DNA of 64,000 nucleotides, from the NCBI GenBank assembly GCA_028695965.1, contig JAQVHZ010000005.1:28204-92203 (forward strand), given 5' to 3'. Shown here one piece after another: positions 8,079 through 16,003 of the stretch. Below the pieces are notes generated by a model that was not told where the DNA came from, did not search any database, and saw only the letters and a program-made list of their open reading frames with translations. Numbering within the stretch: the first letter of the stretch is position 1; each line of letters opens with the position of its first letter. The stretch comes from Thermoguttaceae bacterium. GTDB lineage: Bacteria; Planctomycetota; Planctomycetia; Pirellulales; Thermoguttaceae. A program made the position numbers and the translations under genes.

Positions 8079-9482
8079 TCAGTCGCGAGAGATCTCGAAA
8101 CCTTTGCGCTGTTCGCGCGCCCAGAACGAGGCGGCGAGTTCGTCGCCAACGATTCTTTCGGCGTTGACGTCCCACTGGATTTCGCGATTGAGCCGCGCCG
8201 CGACGGAGCAGAGGTGGCAGCAGTGCATCGCTTGGACGTGGGACCAGACGTCGGAAACCGGCTTGCCGCCTTCGCGGATGCAGCGGATGAAGTTTACTTT
8301 GTGATCTTCGAACGGCTTGCCGTTGTAGAGCGCGTCGAAATCTTCTTGGGAGAACGCGTCGGGCGGAAGTTCTTCAATAACCTTTCCCTTGCATCGTCCT
8401 CGGCTGACGTGCATACGTCCGTTGGTTCCTTCAAAGAGAATGCCGTTTCCGTCGGGCGAACTGCTGACGACGTGCATTTCGCAGCCGTTAGTGAGCTTCA
8501 AGACGATATCAAATTCGTGGCTTGTGTTGTAGCGGTTGTCAACGGTCGGGTACCCGTCTTCGAAGGGGACGGGGTGCTTGGCGTTTGTTCCGTCGACGCT
8601 TGTCGGGCCCGTCCCGAATTTATCGAGCCCCATCGCCCAAAGAGCGCAGTCGATGTGGTGCGCGCCCCAGTCGGTGAATTTACCGCCGGAATATTCGTAC
8701 CACCAGCGGAATTCGTAGTGGCAGCGCGTGCGTCCGAACCGATTGTCGTTGTTGTTGGAGCCGAGGAAATCGCCGTCGCCGAGGAAATCGGTATAGGGCG
8801 CTTGACCGAGGTATGTGTCCCAATCGAAATTGGCGGGCGGATCCATTTTCGGTATGTCTTCATTGCAGACGGGCGAGCCGCCGATGTCGCAGACTACCTT
8901 GGTAATATCGCCAAGCATCCCGGCGCGAACGATGAGGGTCGCGAGCGCGAATTGATCGCGCTGCGAACGTTGCTGCGTGCCGACTTGGAAGATCTTGCCG
9001 TATTTTTCGACGGCGTTCCGAATGATTAGGTTCTCTTCGAGGGTCAGGGTCAGCGGCTTCTGGCAGAAGACGTGCTTGCCCGCTTGAAGCGCTTCGACCG
9101 CGATTTTGACGTGCCAGTGGTCTGGCGTAACGATCGAAACGACGTCGATATCGTCTCGTTCAAGGACGCGGCGGTAGTCTTTGTAGGTATCGGGCTGAAT
9201 CACTTGCCCTTGCTCGTCCTTTTTGCCGATTCCGGAATTGATTGTACGAGCGAGTCCGTAGTCTTCGTCAAGGTCGCAGAGCGCGACGATATCGCATTGC
9301 CAATTGAATCCGTGCGCGTCGCCTCGGCCCATGCTGCCGACGCCGATGCAACCCATGCGGAGACGGTCGCTTGGGTCTTGCGCCCAGACGGGCTTGATAA
9401 TTTGAGACGTCGGGAAGACGGTCGCGGCGGCGGCGAGCGCGGACGATTTCAAAAAGGCGCGTCTATTAAGCGTAGTCGTCAT
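8079..9482 (-). CDS. Tat-exported Gfo/Idh/MocA-family oxidoreductase
   Basis: A 467-residue protein starting at ATG 9482, chosen because GAGGAC lies 7 bases upstream and because a twin-arginine signal (NRRAFLK followed by an Ala-rich stretch, ending near PVWA) then starts at once. A Rossmann NAD(P)-binding motif GCIGVGSMGRGDAHG follows, and then the family hallmark AGKHVFCQKPLTLTLEEN. The C-terminal sheet domain has GGKFTDWGAHHIDCALWAMG. Members oxidise or rearrange sugars and inositols; the Tat-exported ones fold with cofactor in the cytosol and then act in the periplasm. The substrate cannot be told. A second family member begins at 62655. The gene is monocistronic, with its own promoter at 9602-9631 and a hairpin after it. 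Confidence 0.92.
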   Translation of the reverse strand: MTTTLNRRAFLKSSALAAAATVFPTSQIIKPVWAQDPSDRLRMGCIGVGSMGRGDAHGFNWQCDIVALCDLDEDYGLARTINSGIGKKDEQGQVIQPDTYKDYRRVLERDDIDVVSIVTPDHWHVKIAVEALQAGKHVFCQKPLTLTLEENLIIRNAVEKYGKIFQVGTQQRSQRDQFALATLIVRAGMLGDITKVVCDIGGSPVCNEDIPKMDPPANFDWDTYLGQAPYTDFLGDGDFLGSNNNDNRFGRTRCHYEFRWWYEYSGGKFTDWGAHHIDCALWAMGLDKFGTGPTSVDGTNAKHPVPFEDGYPTVDNRYNTSHEFDIVLKLTNGCEMHVVSSSPDGNGILFEGTNGRMHVSRGRCKGKVIEELPPDAFSQEDFDALYNGKPFEDHKVNFIRCIREGGKPVSDVWSHVQAMHCCHLCSVAARLNREIQWDVNAERIVGDELAASFWAREQRKGFEISRD

Positions 9483-9601
9483 AGAACAGTCCTCTAATAA
9501 AAACAATACTTTAGGAATAGTCGATTCAAAACGAGCAGGGGGACCTGCGCGACCGGCTCAAACTTTAAAATCGACAGTTTGGGTAAAATCTACCGTCCTT
9601 G

Positions 9602-9631
9602 ATTATACAGAATTTTCACACTATCCGTCAA
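9602..9631 (-). promoter_or_regulatory. Promoter of the Gfo/Idh/MocA oxidoreductase gene
   Basis: On the minus strand TTGACG (complement of 9626-9631) is followed after 18 bases by TATAAT (complement of 9602-9607). The predicted 5' leader is about 110 bases and contains a small GCAGG/CCTGC hairpin near 9534-9547. Confidence 0.75.
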
Positions 9632-9808
9632 CTGTTTTTCACATTTTCAATAAGAGTTAATAAAAACATTGTGCTTTTTACCGGTTTTGTCGGTTATGCG
9701 CGGCGTTCTTCTTTTTGGGGTATTGCTAGAAGTACAGGGATCGTTAAAAAACTTGCGTCCTTCTTCTTGTGTCTTCAGAAGAAAAAAGAAAATTTTAGAG
9801 ACGTCCCC

Positions 9809-9836
9809 TTGAAGAAGAGGAATTTCGAATTACAAT
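9809..9836 (+). promoter_or_regulatory. Promoter upstream of structured RNA and rpmB
   Basis: TTGAAG (9809-9814), a 16-base spacer, and TACAAT (9831-9836). The predicted start near 9843 lies about 16 bases before the first arm of the structured RNA at 9859. Confidence 0.6.
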
Positions 9837-9858
9837 TCTAGATTGACGTCTTATGCGT

Positions 9859-10012
9859 TTTATATCCGACTCCGTCGTCGCGCGCGTTGCGCGACTCGTC
9901 GAGTCGGCTTTATACCGGCATAGAGCGTGTTTTTCGTATGCGTCGCTTGACGAGCGCGCAAGGCTGTCCCGACGGGAATCGGGCGCCGCGAAAGGCATAC
10001 GCCGGATATAAA
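9859..10012 (+). ncRNA. Rod-shaped structured RNA candidate (6S-like architecture) or long rpmB leader
   Basis: TTTATATCCG (9859-9868) pairs perfectly with CGGATATAAA (10003-10012). Inside, 9884-9900 pairs with 9949-9964 over 15 base pairs with one mismatch and one bulge, and can be extended by G-U pairs at 9901-9904 with 9945-9948. At the tip GCATA (9918-9922) pairs with TATGC (9937-9941). The 3' side of the large internal loop holds a small CCCG/CGGG hairpin (9968-9983). Closing stem, asymmetric central bubble with a 3' hairpin and a long apical helix is the layout of bacterial 6S RNA. An alternative pairing of TTTATACCGGC (9909-9919) with GCCGG-A-TATAAA (10001-10012) also exists. No signature of SRP RNA, RNase P RNA or tmRNA was found. 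The identity is inference from shape only. Confidence 0.4.
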
Positions 10013-10101
10013 CCTTTATTGAGGCTGAAAGCGCGCGCGAGTGATGAGCGCGGCGTGCAGTTCCCCTCCTAAAGTTGACGACGCGGCGTCTTTCAGAGCG
10101 T

Positions 10102-10121
10102 CGGAAACGAATAGGTTTCCG
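10102..10121 (+). promoter_or_regulatory. Hairpin between structured RNA and rpmB
   Basis: CGGAAAC (10102-10108) pairs perfectly with GTTTCCG (10115-10121), followed by TAAAAT. It could separate the upstream RNA from rpmB or be part of an L28 leader. The T run is too short to call it a terminator with confidence. Confidence 0.4.
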
Positions 10122-10203
10122 TAAAATCCGAGCTTTGAGCGTCGTTGAGACGCGAAGTTCACTTTACGACGTTTCCCCCATAAGGTAAGAAATAGGAATT
10201 GTC

Positions 10204-10473
10204 ATGTCTCGAGTTTGTGAAATTTGCCACAAAGGCCCAATCTTTGGTAATCACGTTACGACTCGCGGTCGCGCGAAGCGCCTGAAGGGCGTTGGTACGA
10301 AAGTTACCGGTATCGCTCGTCGTACCTTCAAGCCGAACCTTCAACGGGTCCGCGTTACTCTTCCGAACGGCGGTACCAAAGTCATGCGCGTCTGCACCCA
10401 GTGCCTGCGCTGCGACGCCGTTGTCAAACGCGTCGCCCAAAAGCCGTTCCAATTCAAAACCCCTGCTAACTGA
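10204..10473 (+). CDS. rpmB: 50S ribosomal protein L28
   Basis: An 89-residue large-subunit protein. The N-terminus SRVCEICHKGP and a later CTQCLRC supply CxxC pairs (C5/C8 and a pair near residues 74-79), so this is the zinc-binding form. The middle has the family motif ARRTFKPNLQRV. The gene stands alone, preceded by about 720 non-coding bases with a promoter and structured RNA and followed by a strong terminator. The usual partner rpmG (L33) is not adjacent. Confidence 0.96.
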   Translation: MSRVCEICHKGPIFGNHVTTRGRAKRLKGVGTKVTGIARRTFKPNLQRVRVTLPNGGTKVMRVCTQCLRCDAVVKRVAQKPFQFKTPAN

Positions 10474-10510
10474 GATTGCGTTAGCGTTCGGGTTTCAGAA
10501 CGCATCATTT

Positions 10511-10555
10511 AAAAAAAGCGAAGACAGCCGATTTTTTGCGTCTTCGCTTTTTTTG
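10511..10555 (+). terminator. Terminator of rpmB
   Basis: AAGCGAAGAC (10516-10525) pairs with GTCTTCGCTT (10540-10549), closed by a T run to 10554. The A run before the hairpin also allows termination from the opposite strand. Confidence 0.9.
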
Positions 10556-10764
10556 TTTCTTGGTTGGAGAGGAAACTCTCTGAACAGACGGTTGCGGAGA
10601 TTTATTTCTGAAATTTTTTTGAATCGGCTCTTGCGTTGTTGAAAACTGCGTTGCGTTTTTGAACAGAACTTTGCTTTTCCATACTGGACGGTTCAGAAAT
10701 ATCGGAGCCTAATCTTTGCCGGAATGATTTAGACTGCAATATGAATTGGAAGAATTGAACTAGC

Positions 10765-10840
10765 CGAGCCTCGTTGAGAGGCTCGAAGAAGTAATTTTAT
10801 TTAGCCGCCGGAAGGGAGAAGCGTTTCTCGATTCCGGCGG
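10765..10840 (-). terminator. Two hairpins after the DUF5107/TPR gene
   Basis: Within the 316 bases between rpmB's terminator and the next gene, CCGCCGGAA (10805-10813) pairs with TTCCGGCGG (10832-10840), with an inner GAGAA/TTCTC stem. CGAGCCTC (10765-10772) pairs with GAGGCTCG (10778-10785). Read on the minus strand, the first hairpin is followed by TAAATAAAATTA. These probably end the minus-strand DUF5107 transcript. The remainder of 10556-10871 shows no gene. Confidence 0.6.
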
Positions 10841-10871
10841 GACAGTCTAATTTTAGATTAGCGCCTTCGGT

Positions 10872-13800
10872 TCAATCTAAGTCGGCGTTTTTCATGACGG
10901 GCGCCCAAATCAAGTTGGGATTGAGCTTCGCAGCCGCGTCAAACGCTTGCGCCGCTCCGTCGCGATCGCCTTTTAGCCTGGCGGCTAACCCCTGTTGGAA
11001 GAAAGAATTAGCGCTTCTTTGCGCGCTCGTTCCCTCTTCGCCGAATTTCGAGAACTCGTCGATCGTCGGGGTCCTTGCCGCTTCGTCGGCGACCTGTTTT
11101 GCAAATTCGTCGCTCAGTTTCGCGGCTTCGTCGTCTTTTCCGAGTTTTCTCATGCCTAAGACGCGGTAGTAAGTCGGCTCGGAGCGTAGCGAATTCGGCG
11201 CGTTTTTCGGGTCGGCGCACGCTTCGTACGCTTGTCTTGCGGCGTCTTCGTCGCCTTGTTTGTCAAACGCGAGCGCGATTAAGTAGTAGATTTTGGCGTT
11301 TTGTCCTCCTCCGATCGGCGGCGCGGCTTCGAAGTTTTTCGGATAGGTCGCGGCTTTTTGGAAGTCGTCGACGGCTCCGGCGTAATCTTTTTCTTCGAGC
11401 CGCTTCATACCGCGCAGGAGGGCGGCGTCAACGAAGAGCGAATGGACGTCGCGCCCGCCTTCCCAGACGTGGAAGTGGCGATTCGCCAAGACGTCGAGCG
11501 ATTTGTCGTAATTGCCTGCAGCGTTGTACAGCTCGACGAGTCGGGCGACGCAGTCGTCATATTGGAAGACGGCGTCGGCGTACGGCTCCATGTCGGCGAG
11601 CCGTTCGGCGGCGGTGCGGCCCGCGCTCGCGGCGAGTTGGTCGTATTCGTAGATGAAGCGCGGGTCGTCTGGAATCAGCGCCAACGCGGTTCGGTATGCG
11701 TCGAGCGCGGCGTCGTAATTGCGTTTTTGTCCTTCGGCGAACCCGATATTTCTCCAGACACGTCCAAAATTCGGGCGCAGCCTCGCTGATTCTCGCCATT
11801 GCTCGAGCGCTTCTTCTTTGTCGTTGAAGTAATAGAGGAGCATCCCGTATTCGTATCGCGCTTGCGGGTCGTTCGGAACGACGTCAAGAACTGCGTCGAA
11901 GAGGGCGCGTTCCTCAGTTCGGAAAGCGAAAACATATTCGTTCGAAAGGGTCGCTGCGCGTTGAAACGCTTCTTGCGCCATGCCGCGGTTGCCGGTCTTA
12001 TTGAGGAGCGCCCAGCCTTTGTAGTACCAAATCGTCGAGATGTTCGCAAAGGGTTTGCCGAAATCGAGCGCGGCGTCAAGCAGAGACGACGCTTCGTCCC
12101 ACGCGCCGCGATTGGCGTATTCGACGACCGTTTCGAGCAGTTCCTGTTGACGTATCGTCGCGGAATCCGGACGATCGTTGACGACGCCGCGCGACTTTTC
12201 GACTTCTGCAAACGCTTTTTCGGGCTCTCCGTTCAGGAACCCGAGTTCGAGCGCCGCGGCGTAGTCGAGCGGATTGCGCATGACGGCGCTTTCGAGCAGT
12301 TCCTTGGCGACGTTTTTGTCGACGTCGGCGGTCTGATAGAGCCGATTGCCTGCGACGAGCCGCGTTTGGTCCTCTGCGGCGGAACCTGACTCGAGGATTT
12401 TGCGAATAGTCCACGCCTTAAAGACGATTGCTTTGGCGTCGTCGGTATTGACGGCGAGGGACCGGTCGATCAGCTCGAGCGCTTCGGCGTACTTGGCTTG
12501 TTTAGCGGCAAGTTCGGCGAGTTGGTAGAACGCGGCGGCTTGATAACCGGTCGTCCACGCGGCTTTCCAGAACTGGTCTTCGGCGTCTTGGTCGTGGCCG
12601 AGTCCGCGATAGGCGAGCGCGAGATAGTAGTGCGGCTCGCCGTCTTTGACGCGCGTGTATCCTTTTTCGAGCCGTTGGAGCGCCGTTTCAAGATATTCTG
12701 CGGCTTGGGCGAATTTCCCTTCGCGCAGTACTCTGACGCCGACGGCGGTGTTGACGCGCGCGTCGCCGGGATCTCTGGCGAGCGCCTCGTTGTAGAATTC
12801 CATCGGGTCGCGTTGACCGTTGTGGAACTGTTCGAGCCGGAGGCCCGCTAGGTAGAGTTCTTCGTTCGTTTTGTAGTCTTTTGGATCGCCGAACGGGGCG
12901 ACAGGTTCAGGCAAATCTTCTTCTTCGAGGACGACGGGCGTGTAGGCGATCAGTTCGTCGCCGTCGGCGTCCTTGACGGAGAAGGTGAATTCCGAGTCGG
13001 CGCGTTTGGCGTCGTCTTCGCTCAGAGCGACGTCAGCGACAAAGGAGTTTCCGGGCGCGACGTCGACGATTTGGGACCAGATTTCTCCGTCGCCCGCGGA
13101 GAGAGTAAGGCGCGCCTGGGAATAGGCTTCGGTCGGGCTGAACCCGAGGAAGAATTCGGAATCGGAGGTTCGTTCCAGGTTGACGGCGCCGTTTAGGTTG
13201 GCGTTTTTGACGTGTTTGATCTTGGAGATTGGGAACCAGTAGTGCTTGTAGCGCCTCGTTTCGTTGGGACCGATCCAGCTGTAATCGGGCTGGTTGTCGG
13301 ACCAGCCGCCGACCATGAGTTCAAGGTAAGGTCCGTCGTCGTCAGTGAGCGCTTCGTCCCACACTTGGGCGCGAGGATGATTGCCCCACAAGAAGAATTT
13401 CTTGCCCCCGACGACGTGCCGATTCCCGACGTGGGTCGTTCCGGCGTCGGCGCCGAAGTCGTAGCCCGCGAGGAAATCAGACTCGAAATCCCACGCAAAG
13501 ACGGAGCGCGAATGTTGATTGTGGTTCGTCCACATACTGATATCGACGCCGTTGTCGATCGGCCAGCGGTTGAAATCGATTTTGGAATGGCCCGTCCCGA
13601 ATTGAACGCTTGGCGCGAAGATTACTTGATAATCGTCGTTACAATGAACGGAAACGTTCGCCCAGCTGAGGATCGACTGCGCGAACGGCGAGCGGTTCTC
13701 GACGGTAATTTCCGCTTCGACAAGGGATTTGCCCGGGTAGAGTTTGAGCGCGGCGTTCCAGCGCATACGGTGTCGAATTTCGGTCTCGCCGACGTAGACG

Positions 13801-14327
13801 ACTTTCGAGCCGTCTTCATTTTCGCCGGTCGCCCAGTCGATCGACATGAGGGAGGAGGGGCGGTGGTGGTGCGGCACGTTCCATTCGACGCCGCCGGAGA
13901 TCCACGCGCCAAGCATCCCGATGAGCGCGGGCTTCACGACGTGTTGCCGGTAGAAAAATTCGTAGCCGCTCGTTTTGTCGGTCGCTTGGAAGATACGGCC
14001 CCCTAAGTCGGGCGCAATTCCTAATTTGACATATTCGTTTTCGAGGTAGAGCAGTCGGTAGAGTTCGTCTTGTTTTTCATTGCTCAGGATATCGCGCATT
14101 GCGTACGGGTAGACGTGCCCTTGCGCTCCTTGATAGACGCGGCCGGTGTAGAAAATGGGATTTTTGTCGGCGAGTCCGAAGGGGTAGGTCGGAACCGCTT
14201 CAATTTTTTCGGCGAGTTCGACCGGTTCCTGCGCCCAGAGCAAGTTGTTCTGCGAACAGTCGAGAAACGCCGCCATTAAGAGGAACGGCGACGCAAATAA
14301 CGCTAATTGAGGAAGGATGGATTTCAT
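10872..14327 (-). CDS. Exported DUF5107-domain protein with C-terminal TPR array
   Basis: An 1151-residue protein with an N-terminal signal peptide (hydrophobic residues 8-30, probable cleavage after LLWA). Residues about 45-400 match the DUF5107 family, a galactose-mutarotase-like sheet fold, seen in YVKLGIAPDLGGRIFQ, GGVEWNVPHHHRPSS and YLELMVGGWSDNQPDYSWI. From about residue 490 to the end are many tetratricopeptide-like helical pairs (for example ARVNTAVGVRVLREGKFAQAAEYL and FGRVWRNIGFAEGQKRNYDAALDAYRTAL). DUF5107-TPR proteins occur with carbohydrate-use genes, so a role in sensing or processing glycans outside the cytoplasm is plausible. No catalytic residue can be assigned. It is transcribed alone from a strong promoter at 14394-14422. 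Confidence 0.85.
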   Translation of the reverse strand: MKSILPQLALFASPFLLMAAFLDCSQNNLLWAQEPVELAEKIEAVPTYPFGLADKNPIFYTGRVYQGAQGHVYPYAMRDILSNEKQDELYRLLYLENEYVKLGIAPDLGGRIFQATDKTSGYEFFYRQHVVKPALIGMLGAWISGGVEWNVPHHHRPSSLMSIDWATGENEDGSKVVYVGETEIRHRMRWNAALKLYPGKSLVEAEITVENRSPFAQSILSWANVSVHCNDDYQVIFAPSVQFGTGHSKIDFNRWPIDNGVDISMWTNHNQHSRSVFAWDFESDFLAGYDFGADAGTTHVGNRHVVGGKKFFLWGNHPRAQVWDEALTDDDGPYLELMVGGWSDNQPDYSWIGPNETRRYKHYWFPISKIKHVKNANLNGAVNLERTSDSEFFLGFSPTEAYSQARLTLSAGDGEIWSQIVDVAPGNSFVADVALSEDDAKRADSEFTFSVKDADGDELIAYTPVVLEEEDLPEPVAPFGDPKDYKTNEELYLAGLRLEQFHNGQRDPMEFYNEALARDPGDARVNTAVGVRVLREGKFAQAAEYLETALQRLEKGYTRVKDGEPHYYLALAYRGLGHDQDAEDQFWKAAWTTGYQAAAFYQLAELAAKQAKYAEALELIDRSLAVNTDDAKAIVFKAWTIRKILESGSAAEDQTRLVAGNRLYQTADVDKNVAKELLESAVMRNPLDYAAALELGFLNGEPEKAFAEVEKSRGVVNDRPDSATIRQQELLETVVEYANRGAWDEASSLLDAALDFGKPFANISTIWYYKGWALLNKTGNRGMAQEAFQRAATLSNEYVFAFRTEERALFDAVLDVVPNDPQARYEYGMLLYYFNDKEEALEQWRESARLRPNFGRVWRNIGFAEGQKRNYDAALDAYRTALALIPDDPRFIYEYDQLAASAGRTAAERLADMEPYADAVFQYDDCVARLVELYNAAGNYDKSLDVLANRHFHVWEGGRDVHSLFVDAALLRGMKRLEEKDYAGAVDDFQKAATYPKNFEAAPPIGGGQNAKIYYLIALAFDKQGDEDAARQAYEACADPKNAPNSLRSEPTYYRVLGMRKLGKDDEAAKLSDEFAKQVADEAARTPTIDEFSKFGEEGTSAQRSANSFFQQGLAARLKGDRDGAAQAFDAAAKLNPNLIWAPVMKNADLD

Positions 14328-14393
14328 TGCATTTGTCCTTAGAGAATTGACGTTGAATTGACAGAACGCCGCGCGCGATTCTGTTCGTCTCCA

Positions 14394-14422
14394 ATTATAA
14401 AGGTCGGGATAGTCAAAGTCAA
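14394..14422 (-). promoter_or_regulatory. Promoter of the DUF5107/TPR gene
   Basis: On the minus strand TTGACT (complement of 14417-14422), 17 bases, TATAAT (complement of 14394-14399). A second copy of TTGACT directly abuts the first (complement of 14411-14416). Confidence 0.82.
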
Positions 14423-14472
14423 GTTTTTGAAGCTTTTTGCGATTAATCGCCTAGGTTGGGATTTTCTCAATC

Positions 14473-14501
14473 TTGAACGCCCGTTTCGATTGGGGTATAA
14501 T
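14473..14501 (+). promoter_or_regulatory. Promoter of ispD
   Basis: TTGAAC (14473-14478), 17 bases, TATAAT (14496-14501). It is divergent from, and about 50 bases from, the promoter of the DUF5107 gene, so a regulator bound between them could affect both. Confidence 0.82.
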
Positions 14502-14619
14502 TTAGGGACCGCGCAGGGCGGACGTTTCCAACGAACAAAGGAGCGCCGCTAACAGCGCGGGAATAGGCGAGTTGTGTTGGCGTTCCCTAGGAAAGGACAA
14601 AGAAGAAGGGAGAGATTCG

Positions 14620-15420
14620 ATGGCGAAATACGCAGTCGTCATTGCGGCGGCGGGACGGAGTCGGCGTTTTACAGCGGGCCGCGCTCTTATGGGTTCGGAG
14701 CTGTTGCAGAAGAAACCTTTTACGCCCCTTAAAGGCCGCGCCGTTTGGCTTTATAGCGCTGAACTCTTTGCGCGCCGCAAAGACGTCGTTCAGAAGATTT
14801 TGGTCGTCTCCCCGGAAGACCGCGTTGACGTGGAACGTCATTTCTCGGTCGATATTGCGTTTTATGGCGTGCGGCTTGTCGAAGGGGGCGCCGAGCGGTT
14901 CCTTTCGGTCGAGAACGCGCTGAAAGTCGTTTCTGAAGAAGCGGATTACGTCGCGGTCCACGACGCGTCGCGTCCTTGCGTTACAGCCGCGGAGGTCGAC
15001 CGCGTCTTTGCAGAAGCGGCGCGCGCGCAGGCGGCGATTCTTGCGACGCCGGTAGTCGGGTCGTTGAAGCGGTCGCGAAAAGTCGAGACGCCCGAGAGCT
15101 TGCGGGAACAACTCAGCGCGGTTCCTGGAGAGGCCGATCGGATTGTCGTTGCGGAATCGGCGCCGCGCGAGAATCTTTGGGAAGCGCAGACGCCGCAAGT
15201 CTTCGAAAAAGAGCTTTTAAAGCGCGCGTATCGGGAGCGTCCGGCGTCGTTCGAGCCGACTGACGATTGCGGACTTGTCGAAGCGCTCGGTCAGAACGTT
15301 TCGATCGTGGAAGGCTCGCGTTGCAATATCAAGATAACGACCGCGGAGGATCTAGCGATCGCCGACAAATTTTTGGAAATTGTCGGCAGGCGGAGCAGGA
15401 AAAACACATCATTCTTCTGA
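14620..15420 (+). CDS. ispD: 2-C-methyl-D-erythritol 4-phosphate cytidylyltransferase
   Basis: A 266-residue enzyme of the MEP isoprenoid pathway that couples CTP to methylerythritol phosphate. The start at ATG 14620 is chosen because it follows an AGAAGAAGGGAGA purine-rich site and opens straight into the nucleotide-binding strand VVIAAAGRSRRF. Later motifs are YVAVHDASRPCVTAAEVD, WEAQTPQVFEKELLKRAY and the C-terminal GSRCNIKITTAEDLAIAD, all typical of IspD. It is slightly longer than usual because of inserts around residues 25-45 and 140-165. The next gene begins 9 bases after the stop. Confidence 0.93.
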   Translation: MAKYAVVIAAAGRSRRFTAGRALMGSELLQKKPFTPLKGRAVWLYSAELFARRKDVVQKILVVSPEDRVDVERHFSVDIAFYGVRLVEGGAERFLSVENALKVVSEEADYVAVHDASRPCVTAAEVDRVFAEAARAQAAILATPVVGSLKRSRKVETPESLREQLSAVPGEADRIVVAESAPRENLWEAQTPQVFEKELLKRAYRERPASFEPTDDCGLVEALGQNVSIVEGSRCNIKITTAEDLAIADKFLEIVGRRSRKNTSFF

Positions 15421-15429
15421 GGAGGCGTC

Positions 15430-15885
15430 ATGCGCGCTTTAACACGAAAAGTCTTGTGCGTCGGCATAGCGGTCGCGGCGCTGTCGTGCGCCGTTGCGAC
15501 GGCTCAGGATACGACAAGAGACAGGGAGACGCCGACGACCGCGCGGCGACCGAGTTACTTGGCGATCGAACGCGCGGCGCGCGCGAAATTTCCCGACGCC
15601 TATAAGAACTTGAAACGCGCGCGCAGTTTCACGAGACGGCTTCCGACTTATTGGGGCGAACTTGGGCTTTCGGAGCGTCAGACGTCGACGGTCTACGCGA
15701 TCCAAGAAGATTACTTCGAGGAGATCGCCGACTTAGAAGCGCGAATCGCAAGACTCGAGAAGGAACGGGACGCAAAGACGCGCGCCGTCCTTACGGAAAG
15801 ACAACGCGACGTTCTGGACGCGAAACGCGCCGCCGCGGAGAAGGCGCGCAAGGCAAAGAGCGGCTCGAGGACGAAGCGGCAGTGA
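15430..15885 (+). CDS. Small exported coiled-coil protein of unknown function
   Basis: A 151-residue protein with a clear signal peptide (VLCVGIAVAALSCAVATAQ, cleavage near residue 26). The mature part is mostly charged helix, with a WGELGLSERQTSTVYAIQEDY segment followed by a Glu/Arg/Lys-rich helix to the end. The LSERQ... then LTERQRDVL pattern resembles the LTxxQ repeats of periplasmic Spy/CpxP-type helical proteins, but the match is loose. ATG 15430 follows a perfect GGAGG ribosome site, 9 bases after the ispD stop, so it is co-transcribed with ispD. No function is claimed. Confidence 0.7.
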   Translation: MRALTRKVLCVGIAVAALSCAVATAQDTTRDRETPTTARRPSYLAIERAARAKFPDAYKNLKRARSFTRRLPTYWGELGLSERQTSTVYAIQEDYFEEIADLEARIARLEKERDAKTRAVLTERQRDVLDAKRAAAEKARKAKSGSRTKRQ

Positions 15886-15940
15886 ATCGTTTACGCGGAA
15901 CCGGGACGCAGGTTCACGTCTTGCCGCAGCTAAAAGAAAA

Positions 15941-15980
15941 CGCCGGACGGTTCTCCAAGGAGAGCGGTCCGGCGCGCTTT
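15941..15980. terminator. Bidirectional terminator between the ispD unit and the GH32 gene
   Basis: CGCCGGAC (15941-15948) pairs with GTCCGGCG (15967-15974), with an inner TTCTCC/GGAGA stem. On the minus strand it is followed by TTTTCTTTTA; on the plus strand by CGCTTTATT. Confidence 0.72.
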
Positions 15981-16003
15981 ATTCGGGCGTCCTTTTCAGA
16001 GGA

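Noticed and set aside
9859..10012. SRP RNA, RNase P RNA or tmRNA as identity of the structured RNA
   Set aside because: The SRP apical motif, the RNase P GAGGAAAGTC core and the tmRNA tRNA-like ends are all absent.
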